Source of the DNA: Xanthomonas sp. DAR 34887
GTDB lineage: Bacteria > Pseudomonadota > Gammaproteobacteria > Xanthomonadales > Xanthomonadaceae
DNA length: 64,000 nt
Direction of reading: 5' to 3'
Assembly: GCF_041245805.1 (NCBI RefSeq)
Contig: NZ_CP162490.1
Location: 2,271,001 to 2,335,000 of the forward strand
Shown here piece after piece: positions 51,862 through 60,781 of the stretch. The notes under the pieces are model-generated. The model searched no databases. It saw only the letters and a program-made list of their open reading frames with translations, and was not told where the DNA came from. The number at the start of each line of letters is the position of its first letter. Position 1 is the first letter of the stretch. The position numbers were made by a program, and so were the translations under genes.

Positions 51862-52451
51862 GCGGGGGAGGTTTCCGAACAGCGGACCCTGTTCCGAGTG
51901 GCGTCGCGCAGCCGCGTTTTCAAGGCGTCCACGCGCTCGCTGGGCAGGCGCAGCTGCAGTTCGGCGCCTTCGGCGTCGAAGCGTTCATCGAGTTTTTCCG
52001 CGGCGCAGGCGCTCAACGCCGCATGGACGGTGCCCAGATCGTCGAAGCCGCAGTGCACGGTGATCAGGCTTAAGGCCAGCAGCGGCTGCCGCAGCGCCAG
52101 CCGCAGGCACTCGGCGGCGGTGCCGCCGTAGGCGCGGACCAGCCCGCCGGCGCCGAGCTTGATGCCGCCGTACCAGCGCGTGACCACCACCACCACGCGA
52201 TCGAAGCCCTGGCCGTCGATCGCCGCCAGGATCGGGCGGCCGGCGGTGCCGGCCGGTTCGCCGTCGTCGCTGGAGCGGTAATCGTCGCCGAGGCGATAAG
52301 CCCAGCAGTTGTGGGTGGCGTCGGCCACCGCGACCCGCTGCACGAACGCCAGCGCCGCGCCGGCGTCGGCGATCGGCGCCGCCTGCGCCAGGAAGCGGCT
52401 GTGCTTGATGTCCACGCTATGGCTGACGAGGTGGGAGAGCGTATCGGGCAT
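51858..52451 (-). CDS. YigZ/IMPACT family protein
   Basis: The 197-residue protein carries the UPF0029 N-terminal domain with the signature phrase AVADATHNCWAYRLG, DDGEPAGTAG and VVVVVTRWYGGIKLGAGGLVRAYG. The C-terminal domain is the usual small EF-G-like fold. YigZ-type proteins are widespread; links to translation control (as for eukaryotic IMPACT) or to proline dipeptide cleavage have been suggested, none certain. A start three codons upstream (52460) is possible. It overlaps the ABC exporter gene. Confidence 0.88.
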   Translation of the reverse strand: MPDTLSHLVSHSVDIKHSRFLAQAAPIADAGAALAFVQRVAVADATHNCWAYRLGDDYRSSDDGEPAGTAGRPILAAIDGQGFDRVVVVVTRWYGGIKLGAGGLVRAYGGTAAECLRLALRQPLLALSLITVHCGFDDLGTVHAALSACAAEKLDERFDAEGAELQLRLPSERVDALKTRLRDATRNRVRCSETSPA

Positions 52452-52566
52452 CGGCGCCATTCTAGACGAGGCACTGCGGCCGATTCGCCGCCGCCGCCGG
52501 TCCGATGCCCGTCGTCCTCCGGCGCGCTGTCGCGGGACGGCACGGCGCGCTGCCCCGGCGCCGCAG

Positions 52567-54099
52567 TCAACGGCGGCCGACCACCGCTGCGGGCGCAATT
52601 CCGGGCACCGGTGCGGGAAACGCAGGCGCGGCGAACGCCACCGGGTCCAGCGCAGCGTCCGCGGGCAGGCCACGGGTGTCGCCGTCGCGCAGGAATGCAT
52701 AGACCTTGGCGGCGAGCTGCGGCCGGCTGCGCAGCAGGGCGAAGGTGCCGTTGTGTTGCGCGCGATGCAGCAGCACGGTGCGGCTGTTGGGGAAGTAGGG
52801 CAGCAGCGCCAGCGTGTTCTCCAGCGGCGTGGAGGTGTCCCAGTCGCCCTGCACGAACAGCACCGGGGTCGGGTCCAGGACCGGCGCGCGCAGCGCGTCG
52901 CCGGCGTCGGCGGTGGCCCATTCGCCCTTGGTCGCCAGATACGCGGCGAAGTTCCAGCGCCCGAGCAGCGGCAGCGCCGGGTCGCTCCACAGCAGGCGCT
53001 TGCGCGGCGCGCTCATGTCCAGGCCGATGTTGATCAGCGGATTGATCAGCGCGCGCATCTGCGGCGCGCGCCAGGCGATGGCGTCGCGCGCCCATGCGTC
53101 GTAATGGCCGTGGTAGGCCGAGAGCACGAAGCGCGGAAAGGTCGCGGCGTTCTCGGAATAGGTGACCAGCGCGAGCTGGTAGTCCTCCAACCCGAGCACC
53201 ACCTGCTGCCGGGTGCCGTCGTGTTCCACCTCCACGCGGACCGGGCCGGCGGCCAAGCGCTCGCGCGTCGCCTGCATCGCGGCGATCATGCCGCCGGCGG
53301 GCAGGTACGGTGCCAGCGCGGGCGCCTGGTCGGCTTCGGCGGCGATGCGCTGGAACGCGGCGAACACCTGCGATGGTTGGTCGTAACCGGCATCCAGCGG
53401 TTCGGTGGCGGAGATCACCGCGCGCGCCACGCGCCCGGGATGGCGCTTGAGCACCGCGAAGGCCCACTGCGAACCGAAGCTGGCGGCGACCAGGCTGATC
53501 CTGTCGTAGCCCAGCGCCTTGCGCAGGTCGTCGACGTCGTCGGCGATCTGCGCGATCGAATAGCCGGAGAGGTCGGCGCGTGGATAGGCGGCCTGGGCGC
53601 GCCGCGCCAGGTCGCGGGTGATCGCGATGTCCTGCGCGGTGGTCATCGGCTGGTCCAGCGGCAGCGCTGGCGTGTCCAGTTCCATCCGGTCGCCGCGCAA
53701 GGTGTAGCCGCGTTGCTCGACCACCACCAGGTCGGCCACCTCCGCATAGGCCTGCCATGCCTTGATGCGGCGCCTGGCGGTGTCGTCGCGATCGAGCACG
53801 ATGTCGAGCATCGTGGTGCCCGGCCCGCCTGCCAGCAGGAAGATCGGTGGCGCGCCGCTCGGGCGGCTGGCCTTGACCCGGGCGAAGCCGACCTGGATCG
53901 GGCGGCTGTCGGCGTTGTCGCGGTTCTCCGGCACGGACAGCGTGCCGATTTCGTAGGCCATCGGCGTGCCGTCGATCGCAGTGGCGACCGCGTGTTCCAT
54001 GTCGATGCGCGCAGGTGGCGCGACCGTCTGCGCGCGGCAGGACAGCGCCCAGCCGAGCAGGGCCGCAAGCAGGGCGAGACGGGCGATCGGGCAGTGCAT
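52567..54099 (-). CDS. Secreted S33-like alpha/beta-hydrolase (peptidase/TAP type)
   Basis: The 510-residue protein starts with a signal peptide (hydrophobic residues 8-20, ending about SCRA). The hydrolase domain has LLAGGPGTT (oxyanion loop), VVVEQRGYTLRG, the nucleophile elbow LVAASFGSQWA, the Asp in VQGDWDTSTPLEN and the His in HRAQHNGTF. This is the tripeptidyl-aminopeptidase/proline iminopeptidase-like group. It probably acts in the periplasm on short peptides, but that depends on the substrate cap domain (about residues 250-400), which is diverged. Lipobox fit is poor. It is monocistronic, with about 106 bp to the YigZ gene. Confidence 0.8.
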   Translation of the reverse strand: MHCPIARLALLAALLGWALSCRAQTVAPPARIDMEHAVATAIDGTPMAYEIGTLSVPENRDNADSRPIQVGFARVKASRPSGAPPIFLLAGGPGTTMLDIVLDRDDTARRRIKAWQAYAEVADLVVVEQRGYTLRGDRMELDTPALPLDQPMTTAQDIAITRDLARRAQAAYPRADLSGYSIAQIADDVDDLRKALGYDRISLVAASFGSQWAFAVLKRHPGRVARAVISATEPLDAGYDQPSQVFAAFQRIAAEADQAPALAPYLPAGGMIAAMQATRERLAAGPVRVEVEHDGTRQQVVLGLEDYQLALVTYSENAATFPRFVLSAYHGHYDAWARDAIAWRAPQMRALINPLINIGLDMSAPRKRLLWSDPALPLLGRWNFAAYLATKGEWATADAGDALRAPVLDPTPVLFVQGDWDTSTPLENTLALLPYFPNSRTVLLHRAQHNGTFALLRSRPQLAAKVYAFLRDGDTRGLPADAALDPVAFAAPAFPAPVPGIAPAAVVGRR

Positions 54100-54346
54100 G
54101 GCGGGCGTCGCGGTGGACACAGCGGCAACATCCATCCGTGCTCGGCGACTGTCAAGCGGCTCGCCGGGACTGGCGCCGCCACAAATGTGTTGACCGTTTG
54201 CCGGGGCCGGTTGTTCGCTGCCCGCGGGTGGATCGGGCGCTTCTCGTCCGGGGGTCCTGGGGTAGCGAAGCTTGCGGTTCCTGGCGGTCGTCGGGTCAGG
54301 CTGGGCCTGTTCGGCCTGACACGGGCGGCCGGCGGCCAAGTACGGC

Positions 54347-55501
54347 TCAGTCGAGCAGGGCGCGAAGGTCGCCGGGGATGCGCGCGTGCGGATGCTCGCG
54401 CTGGAACCGCTGCAGGCTGGCCCGCGCAGCGGCTTGCTCGCCGGCGTCGCGGCGTTCGCGGATGCGCGCCAGCCAGCGACGTGGCGACAGGCGCGCATCG
54501 CTCTCCGCCGCAAGCGCCGGATCGGTGCCGGCGGCGCGCGCGGCTGCCGCCAACGGCGCGGTGTCCGCGGCGACCGGTGCGGCTGGCGCCGGTGCCGGTG
54601 GCGGCGCCGCGCCGAGGTTGCCTTCGACGCGCGCGTATCCATCCGCGTCCTGCGGCTGTGCGCTTGCCGCGTCGCTGCCGTCGCGCTCGGCGAGGGCTTC
54701 GCTGCGTTGCTGCAGCATGCGCCGGTCTTCGCGCTGCATGGCATTGGCCTCGCGCGTGCGCGCCGCCGGCTTCGCCAGCGCCTGCGGTGCCTGTGCGGGA
54801 GGCGTCAGCGCCTTCGCCGGCGCGGGCGGCGCAGGCGGTGCCGGGGGCGAGACCACGGCCGGCGTGGGCGGCGGTGCCATCATCGGCTCCGGCTCGGCCG
54901 CAATGGGGGCGTCCGCGGGTGCTGCCACTGGTGCGGGCGCGGCGCGCGGCGCGTCGTGGTCGTTCGCTGCCGGTGCCAGCTTCTGCACGGAGGCTGGCGG
55001 AGGCGGGGGCATGTCGGTGGGCGTCGGGGCCGTGCCGGACGCGGCCGCCGCGTCTTCGGCGGCTGCTGGCTGGGCCGCGGCGGTTTGCTCGGCCACCGCT
55101 TCGGCGGCGGCTGGCGCTGGCATGGCCGTGTCGGAAGCGACCGGCGCGGCCACCGGCGGTGTCGGGGTGCGCAACTGCCAGGCGATGCCCGCGGCCAGCG
55201 TCAACGATGCCGCCAGCCCGGTCCAGGCCTGCCAGCGTGCGCGGCGGCGCGGGACCGTGTTGGTACGGACATCATGGTCCGCTGGTGCCGATGCGGCTGC
55301 GCTCGCAACCGGCGCCGTCGCCGCTGCAGGTTCGGCGGCGGCGCCGTGCGGCGCGGACGCGACCGGCGCAGGCGTCACCGCGGCGCGCGCCGCGGCCAGG
55401 ATTGCGGCGTCCAGCGCCGCCGACGGCGATGCCTGCCGGCCCAGCCGCAGGTGCTCGGCAAGGGCGCGTTCTTCCGGGGTCAGCGGTTCGTCGGCACTCA
55501 T
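54347..55501 (-). CDS. Membrane-anchored Pro/Ala-rich anti-sigma-like protein
   Basis: The 384-residue protein has an N-terminal cytoplasmic part (about residues 1-90), one transmembrane helix (about residues 92-110), then a Pro/Ala-rich periplasmic stretch (about residues 111-260). A C-terminal helical unit (LSPRRWLARIRERRDAGEQ to ALLD) closes the chain. It is coupled to an ECF sigma gene: its ATG overlaps the sigma stop by four bases. The layout fits a sigma regulator, although the usual anti-sigma HxxxCxxC zinc motif is not visible. It is monocistronic with the sigma gene. Its relatives I recall are annotated only as hypothetical or anti-sigma factor. Confidence 0.65.
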   Translation of the reverse strand: MSADEPLTPEERALAEHLRLGRQASPSAALDAAILAAARAAVTPAPVASAPHGAAAEPAAATAPVASAAASAPADHDVRTNTVPRRRARWQAWTGLAASLTLAAGIAWQLRTPTPPVAAPVASDTAMPAPAAAEAVAEQTAAAQPAAAEDAAAASGTAPTPTDMPPPPPASVQKLAPAANDHDAPRAAPAPVAAPADAPIAAEPEPMMAPPPTPAVVSPPAPPAPPAPAKALTPPAQAPQALAKPAARTREANAMQREDRRMLQQRSEALAERDGSDAASAQPQDADGYARVEGNLGAAPPPAPAPAAPVAADTAPLAAAARAAGTDPALAAESDARLSPRRWLARIRERRDAGEQAAARASLQRFQREHPHARIPGDLRALLD

Positions 55502-56052
55502 CCGCCCAGCCTCGCGCGCAATTTGTCCATCGCATAGCGCAGCCGCGACTTGACCGTCTCGCGGCCGACGCCGGTGATCTGTGCGATCTCCTCCAGGCTC
55601 AGTTCCTGTTCCAGGCGCAGCAGCAGCACGTCGCGTTGATCCTCCGGCAAGTCGTCGAGCGCCAGTTGCAGCTGGCGCCGCTGTTCGAACGCCGACAGCT
55701 GCCGCTCCGGCGTATCCGGGTCCGGCACGCTGGCGGTGCGCAGTTCGGCATCGGCCGGCGCGGCCGGACGGTGCTTGGCCGCGCGCCAGTGGTCGCCGAG
55801 CCGATTGTGGGCGATGCGCAGCAGCCAGGTACTGAACGCGGCCTGCGGTTGCCAGCCCTGGCGGGCGGCGATGACCCGCTGCCACACGTCCTGGAACATT
55901 TCCTCGGCCAGCGCCACGTCGCGCAGCTGGCGCAGCAGGTAGTGGTAGAGCCGGCTGCGGTGGCGCGCGTACAGGGTCTCGAACGCGCCGGCGTCGCCGG
56001 CCGCATAGGCCAGCATCAGGGCTTCGTCGCTCGTTTCGACCAGGGCGTCCAC
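55498..56052 (-). CDS. ECF-type RNA polymerase sigma factor
   Basis: The 184-residue protein has sigma region 2 (YAAGDAGAFETLYARHRSRLY, then LAEEMFQDVWQRVIAARQGW and AAFSTWLLRIAHNRLGDHWR) and region 4 (LDDLPEDQRDVLLLRLEQELSLEEIAQITGVGRETVKSRLRYA, the helix-turn-helix around residues 140-175). It directs transcription of a stress- or envelope-related regulon, probably including its own operon. The start is taken as GTG at 56052 (VDALVETSDE); no ATG in frame gives a better N-terminus. It overlaps the membrane partner gene at ATGA. Confidence 0.86.
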   Translation of the reverse strand: MDALVETSDEALMLAYAAGDAGAFETLYARHRSRLYHYLLRQLRDVALAEEMFQDVWQRVIAARQGWQPQAAFSTWLLRIAHNRLGDHWRAAKHRPAAPADAELRTASVPDPDTPERQLSAFEQRRQLQLALDDLPEDQRDVLLLRLEQELSLEEIAQITGVGRETVKSRLRYAMDKLRARLGG

Positions 56053-56248
56053 GGCGGCAAGCCTAAGCGTTCGCCGGCCCGGCGCATAGCATCGGGTGAG
56101 GGCTGTGGCGGCGGGCGGGGGCGCGATGGCTGCGGGCATCGTAGACAGAGAACGCGCCAGCGGCGCGTCCGGGGTCAGCGCGCGTGCGCCTGTTCACGTA
56201 AAAGGTATGCTGGCGTCTAAGGGGGAGGCGTGGGGCAGGTCCTACGTC

Positions 56249-59143
56249 ATGCAGGAGTTGTTGTTGATGTTGTTCGAGCCGTCCTCCATCGACCGCCAGG
56301 ATCACCCCGACGGCCACGCTGGCATGCAGACCGCGGTTGCCTTGTGCGGCTTGCTGCCGCCCGGTAGCGCGGTGGCCATCGCGTGCGGCGACGGCAGCGC
56401 CGGCGTGCGCCTGTTCGGCGCCACGCCGGATGCGCCGGCATGGCTGCCGGCGCTGGTCCGGAGGTGCCTCGCCGAGACCGTGCCGGCGCCTGCGGACGCC
56501 TTGCTGCACGTGCTGAAAACGCCCGACGGCGCCTGCGTGGCCGTGGCCGCCCGGCTGCAGCAGCCGCTGTCCGAAGCGCAGCGTAGCGCCTGGTGCGAGA
56601 TGGCCGCCGCGTTCGGCCTGGCGCTGCTGGAAACCGAGCGGATGCGTGCGCGCATCGAGGGCCTGGAGAAGTCCAAGCAGCTGCAGCAGGCGCTGTACGA
56701 GATCGCCGACCTGGCCGGCACGGACCTGGAAATGGGGCAAATGCTGCAGCACGTGCATTCGGTGCTGGACTCGCTGATGTACGCAGAGAACTGCTACATC
56801 GTCGAGTACGACGAAGATCAGCAGAGCATGCGCTTCCTGTATTTCTCCGACCGGCACGACGATTTCGTCGCCGACCCGGAACGGCTGTACTACCAGCGCG
56901 ACATGCCCAACAGCCTGACCTTCGCCCTGCTGCGCCACGGCCAGGCGGTGCGCGGGCCGTCGCCGCAGGTGCGCGACCGCTTGCGGGTGGACTACGACGC
57001 CCTGCACGGACCGGACAGCAAGGACTGGCTGGGCGTGCCGATGCTGCGCGAGGGTCGCGTCTGCGGCGCGATCGTGGTGCAGAACTACGACCGTGCGCTG
57101 CACTACACCGATGCCGACCGCGCGCTGCTGGCCTACGTCGCCCAGCACGTGCTGACCGCGATGGACCGGCGCCACGCGCAGGTGCAACTGGAGCGGCGCG
57201 TGCAGTTGCGCACCCAGGAGCTGCAGCGCGCCAACCACGACCTGCAGGACGAGATCCAGGAGCGCAAGCGCGCCGAGACCCTGCAACTGGCCCTGTTCCG
57301 CATCGCCGAGCTGGCGATCCGCTCGGAGAGCCTGCAGCAGTTCTACGCCGAGGTGCATGCCATCGTCGGCGGGCTGATCGATGCGCGCAATCTGTACATC
57401 GCGTTGCTGTCCGACGACGCCAAGATGCTGGAGTTCGTCTATTCGGTGGACGAGCACAGCCCGCGGCGCCCGCTGCGGCGGCGGGGCAGGGGCCTGACCG
57501 AGTACGTGATGCGCAAGCGCCGGCCGATCCTGCTGGAACTGGCGGAAATCGAAGCGCTGGTTGCGCAGGGCGAGGTGCAGGAATACGGCACGCGCTCGCA
57601 CAGCTGGCTGGGCGTGCCGCTGTTCGACGAGGGCGAGGTGGTCGGCGCGATCGTGGTGCAGAGCTATACCACGCAGGTGCGTTTCACCGAATACGACCAG
57701 CGCCTGCTGACCTTCGTCGCGCACAATGTCGGCGGCGGCCTGGCACGACAGCGTGCGCAGGAGCGGCTGCGGCTGGCGCACGCCGAGCTGGAGCAGCGGG
57801 TGGCCGAGCGCACCCGCGAACTGGCCGAGGTCAACCAGCAGCTGCTGGCGCAGATCGCCGAGCGCTGGCGTGCCGAGCAGCGGCTGACCCACCAGGCGCT
57901 GCACGACGCGCTGACCGGGCTGCCGAACCGCTCGCATCTGCTGGACCGGCTCGGCGAAGCGATCAACCGCGCGCGCAACGGCGACGGCGTGGCGTTCGCG
58001 GTGCTGTTCCTGGACCTGGACCGGTTCAAGCTGGTCAACGACAGCATCGGCCACGCCGCCGGCGACGAAATGCTGGTGGAGGTGGCCAAGCGCATCGTCT
58101 CCACGTTGCGCAGCGACGATGTGGTCGCGCGCCTGGGCGGCGACGAGTTCGCGATCCTGGTCAGCTGCGAAGAGGGGCTGGAGGGCGTGCGCGAGTTGGC
58201 GCAGCGCCTGCTCGGCGTGCTCGGCCAGCCGATGTGGGTGGCCGGCCGCGAGCTGTTCCCGTCCGGCAGCCTGGGCATCGCCGCCTGGCACCCGCGCTAT
58301 CGCAGCGGTGAGGAGCTGCTGCGCGACGCGGATGCGGCGATGTACCGGGCCAAGTCGCAGACCCAGGACCGCTGCGCGGTGTTTGACGAGGCGATGCGCG
58401 AGGCGGCGCTGCGCAGCCTGGACCTGGAGGCGGACCTGCGGCGGGCGATCAAGAACGGCGACTTCGAGCCGTTCTACCAGCCGATCGTGCGTCTGATCGA
58501 CGGTGCGGTGGTCGGCCACGAGGCGCTGCTGCGCTGGCGCCACGAGAGCCGCGGCTTGCTGTTGCCCAGCCAGTTCATCGATCTGGGCGAGGACAGCGGC
58601 TTGATCGAGCAGGTGGACTGGCTGCTGTACGAGCAGGTGATCCAGCGCCTGGCCCGCAGCGGCACCGGCTATGTGTCGGTCAACGTGTCGCCGCGGCATT
58701 TCCGTTCGCCGGACTTCACCGAGCGGCTGTTCGGCTTGATCGACACCGCGGGCGCGGATCCGCGGCGGCTGCGGGTGGAGATCACGGAGGTGGCGCTGCT
58801 CGATGATGCGCCGCGCACGCTGACGATCCTGCAGGCGCTGCGCGAACGTGGGGTGTTGGCGCAATTGGACGATTTCGGTACGGGGTTTTCGGCGCTGTCG
58901 TATCTGCACCGGTTTCCGATTTCGGCGTTGAAGATCGATCAGAGCTTCGTCGCCGGGTTGCACGGCGAAAGCGGTGCGGGCAGTTATGCGCTGGTGCGCA
59001 GCATTCTGGCGTTGGCCAGTACGCTCGGCATCGAGACCATTGGCGAAGGCATCGAGACGGAGCAGCAATTGGAGACATTGCGTGAGTTGGGGTGCGACTA
59101 TGGGCAGGGGTATTTGTTGGGGCGGCCTGCGCAGCATGATTGA
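56249..59143 (+). CDS. GAF-GAF-GGDEF-EAL bifunctional c-di-GMP protein
   Basis: The 964-residue soluble protein has, in order, two GAF-like sensor domains (about residues 140-310 and 360-520, each with the phrase WLGVP and GAIVVQ), coiled coils after each, a GGDEF domain (HDALTGLPNRSHLLDR; GGDEF about residue 629; RxxD as RSDD just before it) and an EAL domain (about residue 757, GHEALLRW, with VEITE and LDDFGTGFSAL). Both catalytic motifs are intact, so it could make and break c-di-GMP, with GAF domains probably binding small ligands. I use the ATG at 56249; starts at 56207 or 56126 would add a stretch that looks non-coding. The last part of the gene (from about 58840) is less GC-rich than the rest. 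Confidence 0.88.
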   Translation: MQELLLMLFEPSSIDRQDHPDGHAGMQTAVALCGLLPPGSAVAIACGDGSAGVRLFGATPDAPAWLPALVRRCLAETVPAPADALLHVLKTPDGACVAVAARLQQPLSEAQRSAWCEMAAAFGLALLETERMRARIEGLEKSKQLQQALYEIADLAGTDLEMGQMLQHVHSVLDSLMYAENCYIVEYDEDQQSMRFLYFSDRHDDFVADPERLYYQRDMPNSLTFALLRHGQAVRGPSPQVRDRLRVDYDALHGPDSKDWLGVPMLREGRVCGAIVVQNYDRALHYTDADRALLAYVAQHVLTAMDRRHAQVQLERRVQLRTQELQRANHDLQDEIQERKRAETLQLALFRIAELAIRSESLQQFYAEVHAIVGGLIDARNLYIALLSDDAKMLEFVYSVDEHSPRRPLRRRGRGLTEYVMRKRRPILLELAEIEALVAQGEVQEYGTRSHSWLGVPLFDEGEVVGAIVVQSYTTQVRFTEYDQRLLTFVAHNVGGGLARQRAQERLRLAHAELEQRVAERTRELAEVNQQLLAQIAERWRAEQRLTHQALHDALTGLPNRSHLLDRLGEAINRARNGDGVAFAVLFLDLDRFKLVNDSIGHAAGDEMLVEVAKRIVSTLRSDDVVARLGGDEFAILVSCEEGLEGVRELAQRLLGVLGQPMWVAGRELFPSGSLGIAAWHPRYRSGEELLRDADAAMYRAKSQTQDRCAVFDEAMREAALRSLDLEADLRRAIKNGDFEPFYQPIVRLIDGAVVGHEALLRWRHESRGLLLPSQFIDLGEDSGLIEQVDWLLYEQVIQRLARSGTGYVSVNVSPRHFRSPDFTERLFGLIDTAGADPRRLRVEITEVALLDDAPRTLTILQALRERGVLAQLDDFGTGFSALSYLHRFPISALKIDQSFVAGLHGESGAGSYALVRSILALASTLGIETIGEGIETEQQLETLRELGCDYGQGYLLGRPAQHD

Positions 59144-59285
59144 TGGTGAGCGTGCTTGTGCGTTGATTTAGTTCGCGTGCTGAGGCTGATGCGGTGCGGA
59201 TAGTGCAGGGTTTATCCATTGCAGATGCTTTTTTGCTGTTTAAAGGTCTTAGATGCAAAGCAAAGCTTTCGCCTTGCGGCGAGTC

Positions 59286-59313
59286 ACTTTTCTTTGCTCG
59301 TGCAAAGAAAAGT
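59286..59313. repeat. Perfect 12-bp palindrome in an intergenic repeat module
   Basis: ACTTTTCTTTGC-TCGT-GCAAAGAAAAGT is a perfect stem of 12 bp with a 4-nt loop. It begins an AT-richer module (about 59225-59500) in the gene-free gap. The module resembles dispersed intergenic sequences that I recall from Xanthomonas and relatives. Confidence 0.5.
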
Positions 59314-59509
59314 AACCAAAAGAAAGCACGCCCTGCCTTGCGCCCTCCGCGCTGCGCGCTCCGGGTCCGCGTCCATGACGGGGATTCGCGGAAGGGGCAT
59401 CCTGCCCCTGCCGCGAACGGCGCACATCCATGTGCGCCGCCCTTCGGGTTTTTCCCCGCCATGGCCGCCGCTGCGGAAGGGAACCCGGTAAGTCAAAAGC
59501 AAAAGCAAC

Positions 59510-59690
59510 AGCAAAGCACCAGCAGCAAAGCACCAGCAGCAAAGCACCAGCAGCAAAGCAACAGCAGCAAAGCAACAGCAGCAAAGCAACAGCAGCAAGC
59601 AACAGCAGCAAGCAACAGCAGCAAAGCAACAGCAGCAAAGCAACAGCAGCAAAGCAACAGCAGCAAAGCAACAGCAGCAAAGCAACAGCA
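59510..59690. repeat. 14-bp tandem repeat array
   Basis: About 13 copies of AGCAAAGCAACAGC (the first three AGCAAAGCACCAGC; two copies lack one A and are 13 bp). Frames through it give Gln/Ser/Ala-rich or Cys/Leu-rich low-complexity sequence and are not considered genes. It is followed directly by GTAG REPs. Confidence 0.85.
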
Positions 59691-59711
59691 ACTGGCTTGG
59701 CGGAAGCCCTT

Positions 59712-59850
59712 TGTGGGAGCGACTTCAGTCGCGACGAACGGAGTGGGGAATCTGCAGGCTTCGATTCGGCCGGGCGGGGCTGAAGCCCCTCTACAGCGCA
59801 CCAGTCAGCGCTCCGAAGTCCCTGTAGGAGCGGCTTCAGCCGCGACAGGC
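59712..59850. repeat. GTAG-type REP palindromes (three copies)
   Basis: Copies are at 59712-59736 (TGTGGGAGCGACTTCAGTCG...), 59773-59796 (opposed, CGGGGCTGAAGCCCCTCTAC) and 59822-59850 (TGTAGGAGCGGCTTCAGCCG then CGACAGG). They fill the gap between the GGDEF-EAL gene and the LOG gene together with the tandem array; no gene is seen in 59144-59957. Confidence 0.78.
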
Positions 59851-59957
59851 GTTGTCCGCACGCGGCCCACTGTGCGGTCTCTCGGAACTGAAACCGCTAC
59901 GGAGTCGCTAGGCACGTTGCCACGCGCCCTGGGTTGCGGCTGGTTAAACGGCGGGGC

Positions 59958-60551
59958 TCAGCGCAACGCGTTGCGGCGCTTTTCGTCGATCCACTTCGAT
60001 GCCTGCGCCGGCGTGTAGTCGTGCATCCACGCCAGCATGGTGTCGATGTCGTTGCCGTACCACAGGTCGGCGCGCTGGTCCGGATGCAGGAAGCGTTCGG
60101 CGACCATGCGGTCGATCATGCCGATCAGCGGTGCGTAGAACTCTTCCACGTCCAGGAACGCGCAGGGCTTGTTGCCGATGCCGAGCTGGCGCCAGGTCAG
60201 CATCTCGAAGATCTCTTCCATCGTGCCGAAGCCGCCGGGCAGGGCGACGAAGGCGTCGGAGAGGTCGAACATGCGCGACTTACGCTCGTGCATCGAGCCG
60301 ACGATTTCCAGTTCGGTCAGGCCGCGGTGCGCCACTTCCCAGTCGGCCAGCTGCTTGGGGATCACGCCGGTGACCTGGCCGCCGGCGGCGAGCACCGCAT
60401 TGGCCACGGTGCCCATCAGGCCGACGTTGCCGCCGCCGTAGACCAGGCGCAGGCCCTGCTCGGCGATGCGCGTGCCCAGCGCGGTGGCGCGCTCGGCGTA
60501 GGCGGGCTTGTTGCCGGCGTTGGAGCCGCAGTAGACGCAGATGCTTTTCAT
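59958..60551 (-). CDS. LOG-family (YvdD-like) nucleotide phosphoribohydrolase
   Basis: The 197-residue protein has the LOG Rossmann-type fold starting ICVYCGSNAGNKPAYAERA, the GGGNVGLMG strand, and the active-site pair MHERKSRM and PGGFGTMEE (PGGxGTxxE). Enzymes of this family split ribose 5-phosphate from cytokinin nucleotides or from AMP-like nucleotides. Plant-associated bacteria use them in cytokinin release, but the housekeeping role is unsettled. The start follows a TTT-rich leader; a GGGATT repeat arm lies just upstream. It lies downstream of lpd on the same strand but is separated by a terminator, so it is probably independent. Confidence 0.88.
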   Translation of the reverse strand: MKSICVYCGSNAGNKPAYAERATALGTRIAEQGLRLVYGGGNVGLMGTVANAVLAAGGQVTGVIPKQLADWEVAHRGLTELEIVGSMHERKSRMFDLSDAFVALPGGFGTMEEIFEMLTWRQLGIGNKPCAFLDVEEFYAPLIGMIDRMVAERFLHPDQRADLWYGNDIDTMLAWMHDYTPAQASKWIDEKRRNALR

Positions 60552-60779
60552 GGGATTGGGGAGTCGGGATTGGGGATTCGTAACGACGGGATGTTGCATG
60601 CGTGAGGGTTCACGGTGTCGGGAGCAGGACGTGCGGCCCGGGTCGACCGATTCGGCACCTTGTAGCGATCTGCAAAGAACGACGCCGGGCTTTCGCCCGG
60701 CGCCATGTCATTGCCGGAAAGAGGCGGGACGGGGGGCGGTCGCTTTTGCGAATCCCCAATCCCGGCTCCCGAATCCCAG
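60552..60779. repeat. GGGATT-type opposed repeat arms (LOG/lpd gap)
   Basis: Arm one (60552-60580) GGGATTGGGGAGTCGGGATT then GGGGATTCG; arm two (60749-60779) CGAATCCCCAATCCC then GGCTCCCGAATCCCAGC. They flank the lpd terminator at 60675-60702. Confidence 0.65.
60675..60702 (-). terminator. Probable terminator of the sucA-sucB-lpd genes
   Basis: Minus strand: CGCCGGGC-GAAA-GCCCGGCG, a perfect 8-bp stem with a stable GAAA loop, followed by TCGTTCTTT. It begins 80 bp after the lpd stop. Confidence 0.65.
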
Positions 60780-60781
60780 CC

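Noticed and set aside
56063..59137. Long minus-strand frame opposite the GGDEF-EAL gene
   Set aside because: Antisense shadow; GAF, GGDEF and EAL motifs on the plus strand are complete.
59510..59690. CRISPR array or coding repeat protein
   Set aside because: Units are 14 bp with no spacers, so not CRISPR; all frames give low-complexity peptides without a start and ribosome site.
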